A DNA stretch of 50,534 nucleotides, from the NCBI GenBank assembly GCA_018819175.1, contig JAHJQQ010000021.1:1-50534 (forward strand), written 5' to 3'. The notes below the pieces were generated by a model that saw only the letters and a program-made list of their open reading frames with translations, was not told the DNA's origin and did no database searches. This document shows, piece after piece, positions 27,198-36,221 of the stretch; the stretch's first letter is position 1, and every line of letters starts with the position of its first letter. The stretch is from Gammaproteobacteria bacterium (GTDB lineage: Bacteria > Pseudomonadota > Gammaproteobacteria > Thiohalobacterales > Thiohalobacteraceae). The position numbers were made by a program, and so were the translations under genes.

Positions 27198-28118
27198 TTA
27201 TCTGAGCTTCATATGCGCATCCCAATAAGGCGTACCGGAAAAGCGTTCCGCCAGGAAATCCACAAGAACCCTCACGCGGCGCGATAAATGCCGGGTCTGA
27301 GGATAGACTGCATAAGCATTCACGCTGGGCCAGACATAGTCCGTCAGGATGGGGATTAAACGCCCCTCCTCAATGGATTCATGCACAATGAATGTCGGTT
27401 GCAGAACGATACCCTGGCCCGCAATCGCCGCCTGATGCAGGAAGTCTCCATTACTGGCCTGTAGACGGGCACGCACCCGCACCGACTTGGCTTCCCCCTG
27501 AGGATTACGATAGCGCCACAGCGTCGGCTCGGGATTGTTGCTGTAAACAAGGCAGTTATGCTCGGCCAGCTGTTCAGGTGCCTGCGGTGTTCCGTGCTGC
27601 GCCAAATACTCGGGGCTAGCGCAAACCACCGTGTTTATTACCGCAAGTTGACGCGCAATCAGCGATGAATCTTCAAGATCGGCGATTCGCAGCGCGAGAT
27701 CGAAACCCTCGGCGATCAGATCAACCTGACGATCGTTCATATCCAGGTCGACCTCCAGTTCCGGATGATCGCGCATGAAATCGCAGATCGCGGGCCCCAT
27801 ATGCAACAACCCGAACGACAGCGGCACGGCAACGCGCAACCTGCCGCGCAGTGTTCCATGTGCCTGTGATACGGCCTCTTCCGCCTCGTCGACATCACTG
27901 AGGATACTCTGACAGCGTTCATAGAAACCGCGACCCGAGTCGGTCAGGTCCAGCCTTCTTGTAGTACGCCGGAACAGTTGCACGCCCAAACGAGATTCCA
28001 GATCACTCAGACGCCGGCTCACAGCCGACTTGGCAATCCCCATCCGTTCAGCGGCCCCACTGATGCTGCCGGCCTCGACCACCCGGATAAAGGTTTCCAT
28101 ATCTTCAAGACGCGCCAT
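27198..28118 (-). CDS. LysR-family transcriptional regulator
   Basis: 306-residue LysR-type regulator. The N-terminal winged helix-turn-helix covers about residues 1-60 (FIRVVEAGSISGAAERMGIAKSAVSRRLSDLE is the typical region). The effector domain spans about 90-295 and belongs to the DsdA/PBP2-CrgA-like group that often accompanies oxidoreductase genes. It is divergent from azoR, 105 bases away, so it probably controls that gene and pirin in response to quinones, azo compounds or electrophiles; that is inference from context. The AT-rich intergenic region (TTATTTGATTATTTACTAG) would hold the shared promoters. Confidence 0.93.
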   Translation of the reverse strand: MARLEDMETFIRVVEAGSISGAAERMGIAKSAVSRRLSDLESRLGVQLFRRTTRRLDLTDSGRGFYERCQSILSDVDEAEEAVSQAHGTLRGRLRVAVPLSFGLLHMGPAICDFMRDHPELEVDLDMNDRQVDLIAEGFDLALRIADLEDSSLIARQLAVINTVVCASPEYLAQHGTPQAPEQLAEHNCLVYSNNPEPTLWRYRNPQGEAKSVRVRARLQASNGDFLHQAAIAGQGIVLQPTFIVHESIEEGRLIPILTDYVWPSVNAYAVYPQTRHLSRRVRVLVDFLAERFSGTPYWDAHMKLR

Positions 28119-28223
28119 ATTGTTGCCTTCATAAGAACAGTTATTTGATTATTTACTAGTTTATTCATTTTTAATCAACCCACAGAATGCAGCTCAGGCA
28201 TCAATCACCCCACGGAGACGACC

Positions 28224-28877
28224 ATGAGCATGCACATCCCCAACCCGATACGCGTCCTTAGCGTTGACACCAGCCCCCGCCAGTCGGACTCCGTCAGCCG
28301 CCGCCTGAGCGAGCGTTTGCTGGATAACCTGCGGGCGCAGCACGGCAATCTCACCATAACCCGTCGAGATCTGGACAAGGCGCCGCTGCCGTTCGTCAAC
28401 GGTGATTGGATCACTGCCAACTTCACAGCACCGGAGCAACGCAGCGCCTGGCAACAGAAGGCGCTGGCCGTTTCAGACCGGCTGGTGCAGGAACTGATGG
28501 ATAATGACCTGCTGCTGATCGGTGTTCCGCTCTACAATTTCGGTATTCCGGCAGCACTCAAGGCCTGGGTGGACATGGTGGCGCGGGCGCGTCTGACCTT
28601 TCGCTACACTGATAGCGGCCCGGAAGGTTTGTTGAAAAACAAACGTGCCTATCTGCTGATCGCCAGCGGCGGCGTGAAGGCCGGTAGCGAAATGGATTTC
28701 GCCACTCAATACATGCGCCATGTGCTTGGCTTCCTGGGTATCACGGATGTAACGGTCATTGCCGCCGACCAGATCATGCAACGCGGCGATGCGGCCTTGG
28801 AACAGGCCTTGGCCGAGATAGACGGACTGTTCAGCCCGCCGGCGGATAGCGATCAGCGCATCGCCCTACAGGCATGA
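28224..28877 (+). CDS. azoR: FMN-dependent NADH-azoreductase
   Basis: Flavodoxin-fold homodimeric reductase of 217 residues that reduces quinones and azo compounds with NAD(P)H and FMN, giving protection from electrophiles. Motifs: SPRQSDSVSRRL for the FMN phosphate, VPLYNFGIPAALKAWVD near the isoalloxazine ring, and LIASGGVKAGSE. ATG 28224 is preceded by CGGAG. It overlaps the possible upstream start of the pirin gene (ATGA at 28874-28877), so the two are probably one transcript. The divergent LysR gene is its likely regulator. Confidence 0.95.
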   Translation: MSMHIPNPIRVLSVDTSPRQSDSVSRRLSERLLDNLRAQHGNLTITRRDLDKAPLPFVNGDWITANFTAPEQRSAWQQKALAVSDRLVQELMDNDLLLIGVPLYNFGIPAALKAWVDMVARARLTFRYTDSGPEGLLKNKRAYLLIASGGVKAGSEMDFATQYMRHVLGFLGITDVTVIAADQIMQRGDAALEQALAEIDGLFSPPADSDQRIALQA

Positions 28878-28903
28878 ACCGGATTTTCGAGGAGATTGAA
28901 ACC

Positions 28904-29761
28904 ATGACCGACCGACAAGTCACTCAACTCATCCGCGCACTTGAAGTCACCGAAGGTGCCGGTGTCACTGTGCATAGAACTCTGGGCACCCCGGCACGCC
29001 GGCACCTGGACCCGTTTCTGATGCTCGACCATATCAGCAGCGATGATCCGGATGATTATGTCGCCGGTTTTCCGGAGCACCCGCACCGTGGCTTCAACAC
29101 CTTCACTTACATGCTGGAAGGTCACATGAGGCACGGCGACAGCATGGGCAACAAGGGCGATCTGGGGCCGGGTGGCGCGCAATGGATGAAGGCCGCCAGT
29201 GGTGTCATTCATTCAGAGATGCCGCAACAGGTCGAAGGCTCGATGCGTGGCTTTCAACTCTGGATCAATCTGCCCGCGCAGGAAAAGATGAGCGATCCCG
29301 CCTATCAGGAAATCCGGCCTGAATCGGTACCTGAAATCATCAATGAGCATCAGCGCATCCGGCTGCTGGCGGGAAGCTATCAGGGTCGCAGCGGACCGGT
29401 CGTTGATCCGCATACCCAGGCTCAGATATTGGATATCACCTTGCCACAGGGCGCTGGCCTTACGCACAAGCTGCCAAATGAACACAACGCCTTGGTCTAT
29501 GTTTTCGAAGGCAGTGCGCGGATTGCAGAGAGTAATATTCCGCAACATCATCTGGCCGTACTCAGCGCCGGTGAAACCGTGCAGATTAGCGCCGGCGAGA
29601 ATGGCGCACGGTTCCTCCTCATCGCCGGTCGCCCGCTCGGTGAACCCATTGTGCAACATGGACCCTTCGTGATGAACAGCCGCGAAGAAATCGAACAGGC
29701 AATGGCCGATTATCGCGATGGCAAGCTGGTGCGCAATAAAGCGAGTATGGTGCAGGGATAG
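28904..29761 (+). CDS. Pirin family protein
   Basis: Bicupin iron protein of about 285 residues. Metal ligands are visible as HPH in EHPHRGFNTFTYMLEG and H-x-E in GVIHSEMP. Some bacterial pirins, such as YhhW, cleave quercetin; others act as redox-sensitive partners. The substrate here is unknown. I prefer ATG 28904 because GAGGAG lies nine bases upstream. ATG 28874 is in frame and overlaps the azoR stop, which would add ten residues. Pairing with azoR behind a LysR gene suggests a quinone/electrophile stress unit. Confidence 0.93.
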   Translation: MTDRQVTQLIRALEVTEGAGVTVHRTLGTPARRHLDPFLMLDHISSDDPDDYVAGFPEHPHRGFNTFTYMLEGHMRHGDSMGNKGDLGPGGAQWMKAASGVIHSEMPQQVEGSMRGFQLWINLPAQEKMSDPAYQEIRPESVPEIINEHQRIRLLAGSYQGRSGPVVDPHTQAQILDITLPQGAGLTHKLPNEHNALVYVFEGSARIAESNIPQHHLAVLSAGETVQISAGENGARFLLIAGRPLGEPIVQHGPFVMNSREEIEQAMADYRDGKLVRNKASMVQG

Positions 29762-29786
29762 ACTACATGCAGACTGGCTATAGCTA

Positions 29787-29915
29787 TAATAGCTGGTCTG
29801 ATTGGTCCGCCATTGCGAGCGCAGAACGCCCTACGGGCGTTCTGCGCTCGCAAGCTCGCTTGTGCCGCGTCGCTACGCTCCTCGCAATGACGAATTAATC
29901 AGAGGTTCCCTAATA
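29787..29915. mobile_element. MITE-like, REP-rich element of about 129 bp
   Basis: The left end (TCTGATTGG, then CCATTGCGAGCGCAG) and right end (CTCGCAATGACGAATTAATC and AGAGGTTCCCTAATA) are imperfect inverted repeats. The middle is a strong hairpin: GCAGAACGCCC pairs with GGGCGTTCTGC. It is related to 26285-26537 through the shared internal segment and ends. It is non-coding and separates the pirin gene from the DJ-1/PfpI gene. Confidence 0.75.
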
Positions 29916-29946
29916 TTATTTTCTCAAGTAACGACGGAACAACACT

Positions 29947-30627
29947 ATGAAAGTTCTCATTGTTCTCACGTCTCATGACAAACTCGGCGATACCGGAAAG
30001 AAAACCGGCTTCTGGCTGGAAGAGTTTGCGACGCCTTATTACGTGCTGGCAGATGCTGGCGCAGACATCACGCTGGCATCACCTAAGGGAGGGCAGCCAC
30101 CTCTTGATCCTAAAAGTGATGAGGCTGACTCCCAAACCGCAGCGACTGAACGCTTCAAGTCAGATGCTGCCGCTCAAAGCGCTCTAGCGAACACAGTGAA
30201 GCTATCAGACATTTCACCCGATGATTACGATGCGGTATTTTTTCCGGGTGGACATGGACCGCTGTGGGATTTATCAGAAGATCGCCACTCCATCGCCCTG
30301 ATTGAAGCGATGCATACCGCCGGCAAGCCGGTTGCAGCAGTCTGTCACGCACCTGCAACACTCCGGAACACCAAAGCCCCAGATGGCTCCCCCCTCGTGA
30401 AGGGGAAGTCTGTAACCGGTTTTAGCAACTCGGAAGAAGATGCCGTTCAACTTTCAGCTGTAGTGCCATTTCTGCTTGAAAATGAGTTAAAAGCGAAAGG
30501 GGCAAACTATTCAAAGGCTGACGACTGGCACCCGTATGCGATTACTGACGGCAACTTGATCACTGGCCAGAATCCGGCCTCATCTGAACTCGTTGCGAGG
30601 GCGGTGCTAGAACGATTGAAAAGCTAA
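29947..30627 (+). CDS. DJ-1/PfpI family protein (Hsp31-like, type 1 glutamine amidotransferase fold)
   Basis: 226-residue cytosolic protein. The nucleophile elbow is AAVCHAPATL, with C133 followed by H134. The conserved acidic residue lies in FWLEEFATPYY, and FFPGGHGPLWDL is the family's glycine-rich loop. Relatives act as glyoxalase III, deglycase-like or chaperone proteins against methylglyoxal; the exact activity is unproven here. ATG 29947 has no strong ribosome site. Codon choice looks slightly less GC-rich than its neighbours, and it sits just after a mobile-like repeat, which hints at recent arrival but does not prove it. Confidence 0.9.
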   Translation: MKVLIVLTSHDKLGDTGKKTGFWLEEFATPYYVLADAGADITLASPKGGQPPLDPKSDEADSQTAATERFKSDAAAQSALANTVKLSDISPDDYDAVFFPGGHGPLWDLSEDRHSIALIEAMHTAGKPVAAVCHAPATLRNTKAPDGSPLVKGKSVTGFSNSEEDAVQLSAVVPFLLENELKAKGANYSKADDWHPYAITDGNLITGQNPASSELVARAVLERLKS

Positions 30628-30713
30628 ATAGCGGATGAATTATTGCAGCGTGTTATATGCGGGATGGAGCAACCTGCGCTAGCGAATGCTTGCGGGCAGC
30701 AACCTGCTTGAAA

Positions 30714-31340
30714 TTACTTACCCGACGCGCAACTGAGACCACACAGATAAGTGTCCACCAGTCGCGGCGCGGCTTGTGCCAATTGAAACTGATCGGGATC
30801 GAGCAGCCAGTTGTAAATCAGGCCATCGATAAAGCTGAACAACCCGAGCGTGGCGAGCTTCGGATCGGTGTCGACGGGTAGCTGTCCGTTTGCAATTGCC
30901 GCGCTGAAATTTCCTTCCAGTTCCGCGGCGCACTCGGCACGACTGGCAAGATGCCGTTCCATTAACGGCTGCGCCTCGGCGATGCGTTCGCACTTGTGGA
31001 ACAGAATGGTACAGACCGCACGCAAGTGCGCATCCGAAACACAGCTTTGCAGAACCGTAATGGACTTGGCGCGGATCTGTGCAAGCGGGTCATTGGCATG
31101 ACCCGCGTCTTGCGCGGCCAGCATATCGTCCAAAGGTAACTTGACGCGTTCCAGTAATGCCGCAATCAGATCGTACTTGTTTTTGAAATGCCAATAGATG
31201 GCACCGCGGGTGACGCCGGCGGCAATGGCGATCTCATTCAGCGAGGTGTTGGTCACACCCTTCTGACTGAATACCTGCTCGGCCGCGTCCAGTACCTGGG
31301 AACGGGTTTCGCGTGCTTCCTCTTTGGTCTTTCTTGCCAT
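30714..31340 (-). CDS. acrR: TetR-family repressor of the adjacent efflux pump (AcrR-like)
   Basis: 208-residue TetR-family regulator. The DNA-binding domain is at residues 1-55 (ARETRSQVLDAAEQVFSQKG, then GVTRGAIYWHFKNKYDL), and the C-terminal ligand-binding domain is of the AcrR/TtgR kind. ATG 31340 (MARKTKEEA) is chosen because homology starts there; the open frame runs 41 codons further upstream through the operator. It is divergent from acrA. A palindrome with the same arms as the E. coli AcrR operator lies between them, so it most likely represses acrAB and itself until a drug-like ligand binds. Confidence 0.93.
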   Translation of the reverse strand: MARKTKEEARETRSQVLDAAEQVFSQKGVTNTSLNEIAIAAGVTRGAIYWHFKNKYDLIAALLERVKLPLDDMLAAQDAGHANDPLAQIRAKSITVLQSCVSDAHLRAVCTILFHKCERIAEAQPLMERHLASRAECAAELEGNFSAAIANGQLPVDTDPKLATLGLFSFIDGLIYNWLLDPDQFQLAQAAPRLVDTYLCGLSCASGK

Positions 31341-31450
31341 ACAAGCCTTACTGCCGGATCTGTCGTGCTCATACCTCACCGAAATGAGGGAATACTCATG
31401 CTGGCGGTAGCCAGGCAGGTGAGTAGTAGCCAGTATTCTAGTGGAATATT

Positions 31451-31474
31451 TACATACATGCACGGATGTATGTA
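31451..31474. promoter_or_regulatory. AcrR-type operator palindrome
   Basis: TACATACAT and ATGTATGTA form perfect nine-base arms around the spacer GCACGG; two further bases on each side also pair, giving 11-base arms at 31449-31476. The arms are identical to those of the AcrR site at E. coli acrAB as I recall it. It lies 81 bases before the acrA start and 111 bases from the repressor start, a suitable place to control both. Confidence 0.88.
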
Positions 31475-31554
31475 AAATTCAGCGCCTATATGAAAACGGG
31501 TCGTGTGTGAACGCCTTGTCCCGACCTATGGTCCGTAAGAATGGAGTCAACGTT

Positions 31555-32766
31555 ATGCACGCCCGCATTTCTATACCTACCTTATCTCTGCTCGTCGCAT
31601 CGGTCGTGCTCACCGGTTGTAGCGGCAATGCCGAAGAAGCCGGGGCAATGGCCTTTCCGCCACCCCAGGTCAGTGTGCTGAATATCACGCCCGTGAACCT
31701 CCCCATTGAGCGTGAATACATCGGTCAGACCAAAGGGTCACGTGAGGTCGAGATCCGTCCACGCGTCAGCGGCATTATTGAACAACGGTTGTATGAGGAA
31801 GGCAGCTTCGTCAAAACCGGACAGGCACTCTTTCAACTGGATGCGAATTCCTATCAGGCACAGGTCGCCGCCGCGGATGCCGTGCATGCACGCACATTGG
31901 CCAACCGCAACCAGACAGAACGCGAATGGAATCGTCTCAAACCTCTGGCGCAAAACAAGGTCATCAGTCGCAAGGCACTCGATGATGCACAGTCGGCCTA
32001 TGAACTCGCCCAAGCGGATGTGAAAGCCGCCGATGCCGCGCTGCGTGAGGCACGATTACAGCTTGAATACACGCGCGTGACGGCGCCCATCGATGGCGTA
32101 GCCGGCCTGGCCGAAAAGGTCGAAGGCGCCGTCGTGACCGCCGCCACTGACCGGTTGACCAGCCTTACCGTCACCGACCCGATGGATGTGTATTTCTCGG
32201 CCTCCGAAAACGAATGGCTGTTGCAACAGCAGGAGATCGCCAGCGGCAGTCTGCAGACACCCGCGGATGCCGCACTCAACGTGAAGCTCCGCCTGGCCGA
32301 TGGGCGTGTCCCCGATATCATTGGCACTATCAATTTCAAAGACGCGCGCATCGACCCCAATACCGGCACCGTCGCCATGCGCGCCCGCCTGCCAAATCCC
32401 GATGGCCTGCTCAAATCCGGTCAATTCGTGCGCGTGATTGTCAGCGGCGCCTCGCGCCCCAATGCGATCACCGTGCCGCAAAAGGCCGTGCTCGAAGGGC
32501 CGCAAGGTAAGTTCGTCTACGTCGTCGGCAAAGGTGAAGCCGACGCGATTGTCGCGGAGTTCCGGCCTGTCGAGGTGGGTGAATGGACCAGCAACGGTGG
32601 CGCTGATCGCAACTGGGTCATTCTCAAAGGGCTGAATGCCGGAGATCAGGTGATTCTCGATAACCTGATCAAGGTGCGCCCCGGCGCACCGGTGCAGATA
32701 GCGGAGCCTATGTCTCCGGCAACTACAGCAGAAACAGCTCAATCCCCAACAACCAATAAGAATTAG
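31555..32766 (+). CDS. acrA: RND efflux periplasmic adaptor lipoprotein
   Basis: Membrane-fusion protein of a tripartite RND pump, linking the inner-membrane transporter to an outer-membrane channel. It has 403 residues. The N-terminal lipoprotein signal has lipobox LTGC with C22 as lipid anchor. A lipoyl/barrel-sandwich half (SGIIEQRLYEEGSFVKTGQALFQLD), a coiled-coil hairpin (about 95-165), the second lipoyl half (YTRVTAPIDGVAG), and beta-barrel and membrane-proximal domains follow. ATG 31555 has TGGAGT eight bases upstream, which excludes the upstream in-frame codons. It is followed by acrB after an 83-base gap holding an inverted repeat. Confidence 0.96.
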   Translation: MHARISIPTLSLLVASVVLTGCSGNAEEAGAMAFPPPQVSVLNITPVNLPIEREYIGQTKGSREVEIRPRVSGIIEQRLYEEGSFVKTGQALFQLDANSYQAQVAAADAVHARTLANRNQTEREWNRLKPLAQNKVISRKALDDAQSAYELAQADVKAADAALREARLQLEYTRVTAPIDGVAGLAEKVEGAVVTAATDRLTSLTVTDPMDVYFSASENEWLLQQQEIASGSLQTPADAALNVKLRLADGRVPDIIGTINFKDARIDPNTGTVAMRARLPNPDGLLKSGQFVRVIVSGASRPNAITVPQKAVLEGPQGKFVYVVGKGEADAIVAEFRPVEVGEWTSNGGADRNWVILKGLNAGDQVILDNLIKVRPGAPVQIAEPMSPATTAETAQSPTTNKN

Positions 32767-32818
32767 CCACGGACAACACGGACAATTCCGCAATACGTTA
32801 TCCGTGTTTTCCGTGGCT
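32765..32818. repeat. GCCACGGA-type inverted repeat between acrA and acrB
   Basis: Arms 32765-32782 (AGCCACGGACAACACGGA) and 32801-32818 are reverse complements at 17 of 18 positions with an 18-base loop. It overlaps the acrA stop codon and belongs to the same family as the pair at 9617-9749. It could form a hairpin inside the acrAB message and affect the ratio of the two proteins. Confidence 0.8.
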
Positions 32819-32849
32819 GTAACTGGGAACTGCCTAAAGGACGCCACCC

Positions 32850-35800
32850 ATGCTCTCGCGCTTCTTCATTGATCGGCCGATCTTCGCAACAGTGCTCTCA
32901 CTGTTCATTGTCATCGCCGGCCTCGCCGCCATGCGCATCCTGCCCATCGCTCAATACCCGGAAATCGCCCCGCCGGTCGTCACGGTCACGGCCGTCTATC
33001 CCGGCGCCTCTGCCAGCGTGCTCGAACAAACAGTCGCCGCACCGCTGGAAAACCAAATCAACGGTATCGAGGACATGCTCTACATGAGCTCCACCTCGGC
33101 CTCGAACGGCGTGGTGCAGATCCAGGTCACCTTTGAAATTGGCGCCGATGTCGACAAGGCCGCGCTCAACGTCAACAATCGCGTCAAACAAGCCGAAGCA
33201 AAACTGCCGGAAGAGGTACGTCGCCAGGGCGTGACCGTGGAAAAAGGTTCGTCCTCCTTTCTGCAAGTGGTTGCCTTCGCCTCACCCGATGGCAGCCTCG
33301 ACGATATCAGCATATCCAACTACGTCACCATGAACGTGCTCGACCGGCTCAAGCGCGTGCCGGGCACCACCAACGTGCAGATCTTCGGCGCCAAGGATTA
33401 CGCCATGCGCATCTGGCTGAAGCCCGATCGACTGACCCAGCTGGGCATAACCACCGACGACGTGGTGAAAGCGGTTCAGGAACAGAACGCGCAATTCGCG
33501 CCGGGCAAGGTAGGCCAACCGCCGGTCGGGAACGGCCAGCAACTGGTATACACCATCACCACCCAGGGACGCTTCTCCGAGGTGGAACAGTTCGAAGAAG
33601 TCATCGTGCGCGCCAATTCCGATGGTTCCCTCGTGCGACTCAAGGATGTCGCCGAGGTAAGGCTTGGCTCCAAGGACTATGAATTCATCGGCCGTGTTAA
33701 CGGTGAGTCTGCGGTGCTGGTGGGTATTTTCCTGCAACCGGGCGCCAATGCCTTGGATGTGGCTGATGAAGTCAACGGACTGATGGCTGAATTTGCCAGC
33801 AGCTTCCCGGCCGGCCTCACCCATGCGGTGGTGTTCGACACCACCCGGTTCGTGAAAGTCTCCATTCGCGAAGTGGCCAAGACGCTCGGCGAGGCGATGA
33901 TCCTGGTGTTCGCCGTCATCTATCTGTTCCTGCAGAACTGGCGCGCGACGCTGATTCCCAGCATCGCCGTGCCGGTATCGCTGATCGGCACCTTCGCCGG
34001 GCTGCATCTGCTCGGCTATTCCATAAACACCCTCACTCTGTTCGGCATGGTGCTATCGATCGGTATCGTTGTCGACGATGCCATTGTCGTACTGGAGAAC
34101 GTCGAACGCATTATGCATGAGCAGAAAAAACCGGTGTACGAAGCGGCCGTTCAGGCCATGCACGAAGTCACCGGACCGGTCATTGCCATTGTCCTGGTAC
34201 TGACTGCGGTATTCGTACCTATCGCTTTCCTGGGTGGGCTGGCTGGCGAACTCTATCGGCAGTTTTCGATCACCATTTCCATCGCCGTCATCATTTCGGG
34301 CGTGTTGGCATTGACGCTCACGCCGGCCTTGTGCGTGCTCATCCTCCGCCACGAACACAAGAGCGAAGCCAAACATTTCCAATGGTTCAACGTCTGGTTC
34401 GCCAAGGTCACCCGACGCTATGGCGCCGGCGTGGCCTGGATGCTGAAGCGCTCGACCCTGGTAATCATATTGTTCATCGGCATGGTCGCGATCACCGCCG
34501 GCATGTGGAAAGTCACACCCGGCTCACTGGTGCCCGATGAGGATCAGGGCTACTACATCGTGTCGGCGATGTTGCCGGACGGCGCCACGCTGGAACGTAC
34601 CGATGCGGTGGTCGGCGAAGTCGTCAAGGCCATCAAATCGAATCCCGCCAACGCCTATGCCATCGCCTTCACCGGCTTTGATTTCCTCGGTGGCGGTTAT
34701 AAAAACAGCGCGGCAACCATTTTCGTTACCCAGACCCACTGGGATGATCGCGCCATGGACACCCAATCGCTGGTCGGTGAATTGTTCATGAAGACCGCGC
34801 ATATCAAGGAAGCCCTGGTGTTGGCCTTCAACCCGCCGCCGATTTTCGGTCTCGGCAGCGCCGGCGGCTTTGAGCTGTATATCCAGAATCGTGGCGAAGG
34901 TGGCGCAAAGCGTTTGCAGGAAATCAGCCAAGACTTCATAAACAAGGCCAATGCAGATCCCATGCTGATGAATGTTGCAACCTTCTGGCGCGCCGGCACA
35001 CCGCAACTCTATGTTGATATGGATCGCGAGAAGGCCAAGGCCCTGGGCGTTTCCATCGACGATGCCTTTGCCAGCCTGTCGGCGACACTCGGCAGCTACT
35101 ACGTCAACGACTTCAACAAATACGGCCGCACCTGGCAGGTATTGATGTCGGCACATCCGGACTACAAAACCCGCCCGGAAGATATTGTCAGCATCTATGT
35201 GCGTTCCGATCAGGGCAACATGATTCCCCTCTCCGCCTTCGCTAAAGTGGAATACACCGCCGGGCCGGATTCGCAGGACCGTTTCAACAATCTGCCCGCC
35301 GTGAAACTGTTCGGCAGCGGCAAGCCCGGTATTTCCACCGGTCAGGTGATCGATCGCGTCGAGCAGATACTGGCAGAAAGCTTGCCAAGTGATTTCAGTT
35401 ACGACTGGAGCGGTGCGTCCTTCCAGGAAAAGAATTCCAAAGGTTCGAGTGGATTCGCCTTGGGACTGGCCGCCATCATGGTGTTCCTGATCCTGGCCGC
35501 GCAGTATGAAAAATGGTCATTGCCGCTGTCCGTACTGCTCGCCTTGCCCTTCGGCACCTTCGGCGCCCTGGTCGCGGTCAGTCTGCGCGGTATGACTAAC
35601 GACGTGTATTTTCAGATCGGCCTGGTGACCTTACTCGGACTCGCGGCCAAGAATGCGATTCTGATCGTGGAGTTTGCTGTGTTGAAAAAACACGAGGGCA
35701 TGGGCACAGTCGAAGCGGCACTGGAAGCCGCGCGTCTGCGTTTCCGACCGATTCTGATGACCTCACTGGCCTTTATCCTGGGCGTTACACCCCTCGCCTT

Positions 35801-35975
35801 CTCCACCGGCGCGGGAGCCGGCGCGCGACTATCTGTCGGAACCGGCGTGATGGGCGGCATGCTCGCGGCCACCTTCCTGGCGATCTTCTTCGTCCCGTCA
35901 TTTTTCAAAATGATTACGGATATGCGGCTGCGGCGCAGTCACAACGATGTCAGCACTAACAAGACGACAGAGTAA
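32850..35975 (+). CDS. acrB: RND multidrug efflux transporter (HAE1 family)
   Basis: Inner-membrane proton-driven drug exporter of 1041 residues, the usual size. It shows the canonical start SRFFIDRPIFATVLS, two six-helix halves each after a large periplasmic loop, and proton-relay aspartates in SIGIVVDDAIVVLENVER. FFVPSFF lies at the end of the last helix and GLAAKNAILIVEFA in the second half. AAAGGA precedes ATG 32850. No TolC/OprM-type channel gene follows, so the pump must use one encoded elsewhere. It is transcribed with acrA and presumably repressed by the divergent TetR protein. Confidence 0.97.
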   Translation: MLSRFFIDRPIFATVLSLFIVIAGLAAMRILPIAQYPEIAPPVVTVTAVYPGASASVLEQTVAAPLENQINGIEDMLYMSSTSASNGVVQIQVTFEIGADVDKAALNVNNRVKQAEAKLPEEVRRQGVTVEKGSSSFLQVVAFASPDGSLDDISISNYVTMNVLDRLKRVPGTTNVQIFGAKDYAMRIWLKPDRLTQLGITTDDVVKAVQEQNAQFAPGKVGQPPVGNGQQLVYTITTQGRFSEVEQFEEVIVRANSDGSLVRLKDVAEVRLGSKDYEFIGRVNGESAVLVGIFLQPGANALDVADEVNGLMAEFASSFPAGLTHAVVFDTTRFVKVSIREVAKTLGEAMILVFAVIYLFLQNWRATLIPSIAVPVSLIGTFAGLHLLGYSINTLTLFGMVLSIGIVVDDAIVVLENVERIMHEQKKPVYEAAVQAMHEVTGPVIAIVLVLTAVFVPIAFLGGLAGELYRQFSITISIAVIISGVLALTLTPALCVLILRHEHKSEAKHFQWFNVWFAKVTRRYGAGVAWMLKRSTLVIILFIGMVAITAGMWKVTPGSLVPDEDQGYYIVSAMLPDGATLERTDAVVGEVVKAIKSNPANAYAIAFTGFDFLGGGYKNSAATIFVTQTHWDDRAMDTQSLVGELFMKTAHIKEALVLAFNPPPIFGLGSAGGFELYIQNRGEGGAKRLQEISQDFINKANADPMLMNVATFWRAGTPQLYVDMDREKAKALGVSIDDAFASLSATLGSYYVNDFNKYGRTWQVLMSAHPDYKTRPEDIVSIYVRSDQGNMIPLSAFAKVEYTAGPDSQDRFNNLPAVKLFGSGKPGISTGQVIDRVEQILAESLPSDFSYDWSGASFQEKNSKGSSGFALGLAAIMVFLILAAQYEKWSLPLSVLLALPFGTFGALVAVSLRGMTNDVYFQIGLVTLLGLAAKNAILIVEFAVLKKHEGMGTVEAALEAARLRFRPILMTSLAFILGVTPLAFSTGAGAGARLSVGTGVMGGMLAATFLAIFFVPSFFKMITDMRLRRSHNDVSTNKTTE

Positions 35976-36183
35976 TCGCCTGGCGTGACAATATCTGAGA
36001 ATTACTGCCCCTGATGTAGACCAAGCTTACAGCGATACGATATGTGCACTTCCAAAGCGGAAGTAAGATTGTCGTATAGACATAGGATTGACCACTGATT
36101 AATGAGTGATCGTTGAGGGGGACGGTTAACCCAATCCACCCTCGATACCTTCTTGTTTACGAATACTCTTTGTTAGACTAGAC

Positions 36184-36201
36184 TTGTACAATACTTGTAC
36201 A
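36184..36201. promoter_or_regulatory. Two TTGTACA repeats 11 bp apart before the MerR/B12 gene
   Basis: TTGTACA occurs at 36184-36190 and again at 36195-36201, exactly 11 bases apart and 21 bases before the regulator's start. Known CarH proteins bind runs of 11-bp direct repeats at their own promoters. The first copy extends to the palindrome TTGTACAA. A likely autorepression operator. The rest of the gap 35976-36183 shows nothing I can name. Confidence 0.65.
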
Positions 36202-36221
36202 TAAATGAGTCTAGAAAACCT

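Noticed and set aside
36195..36221. TTG start for the MerR/B12 regulator
   Set aside because: It lies within the second TTGTACA repeat, has no ribosome site, and adds nine non-conserved residues.
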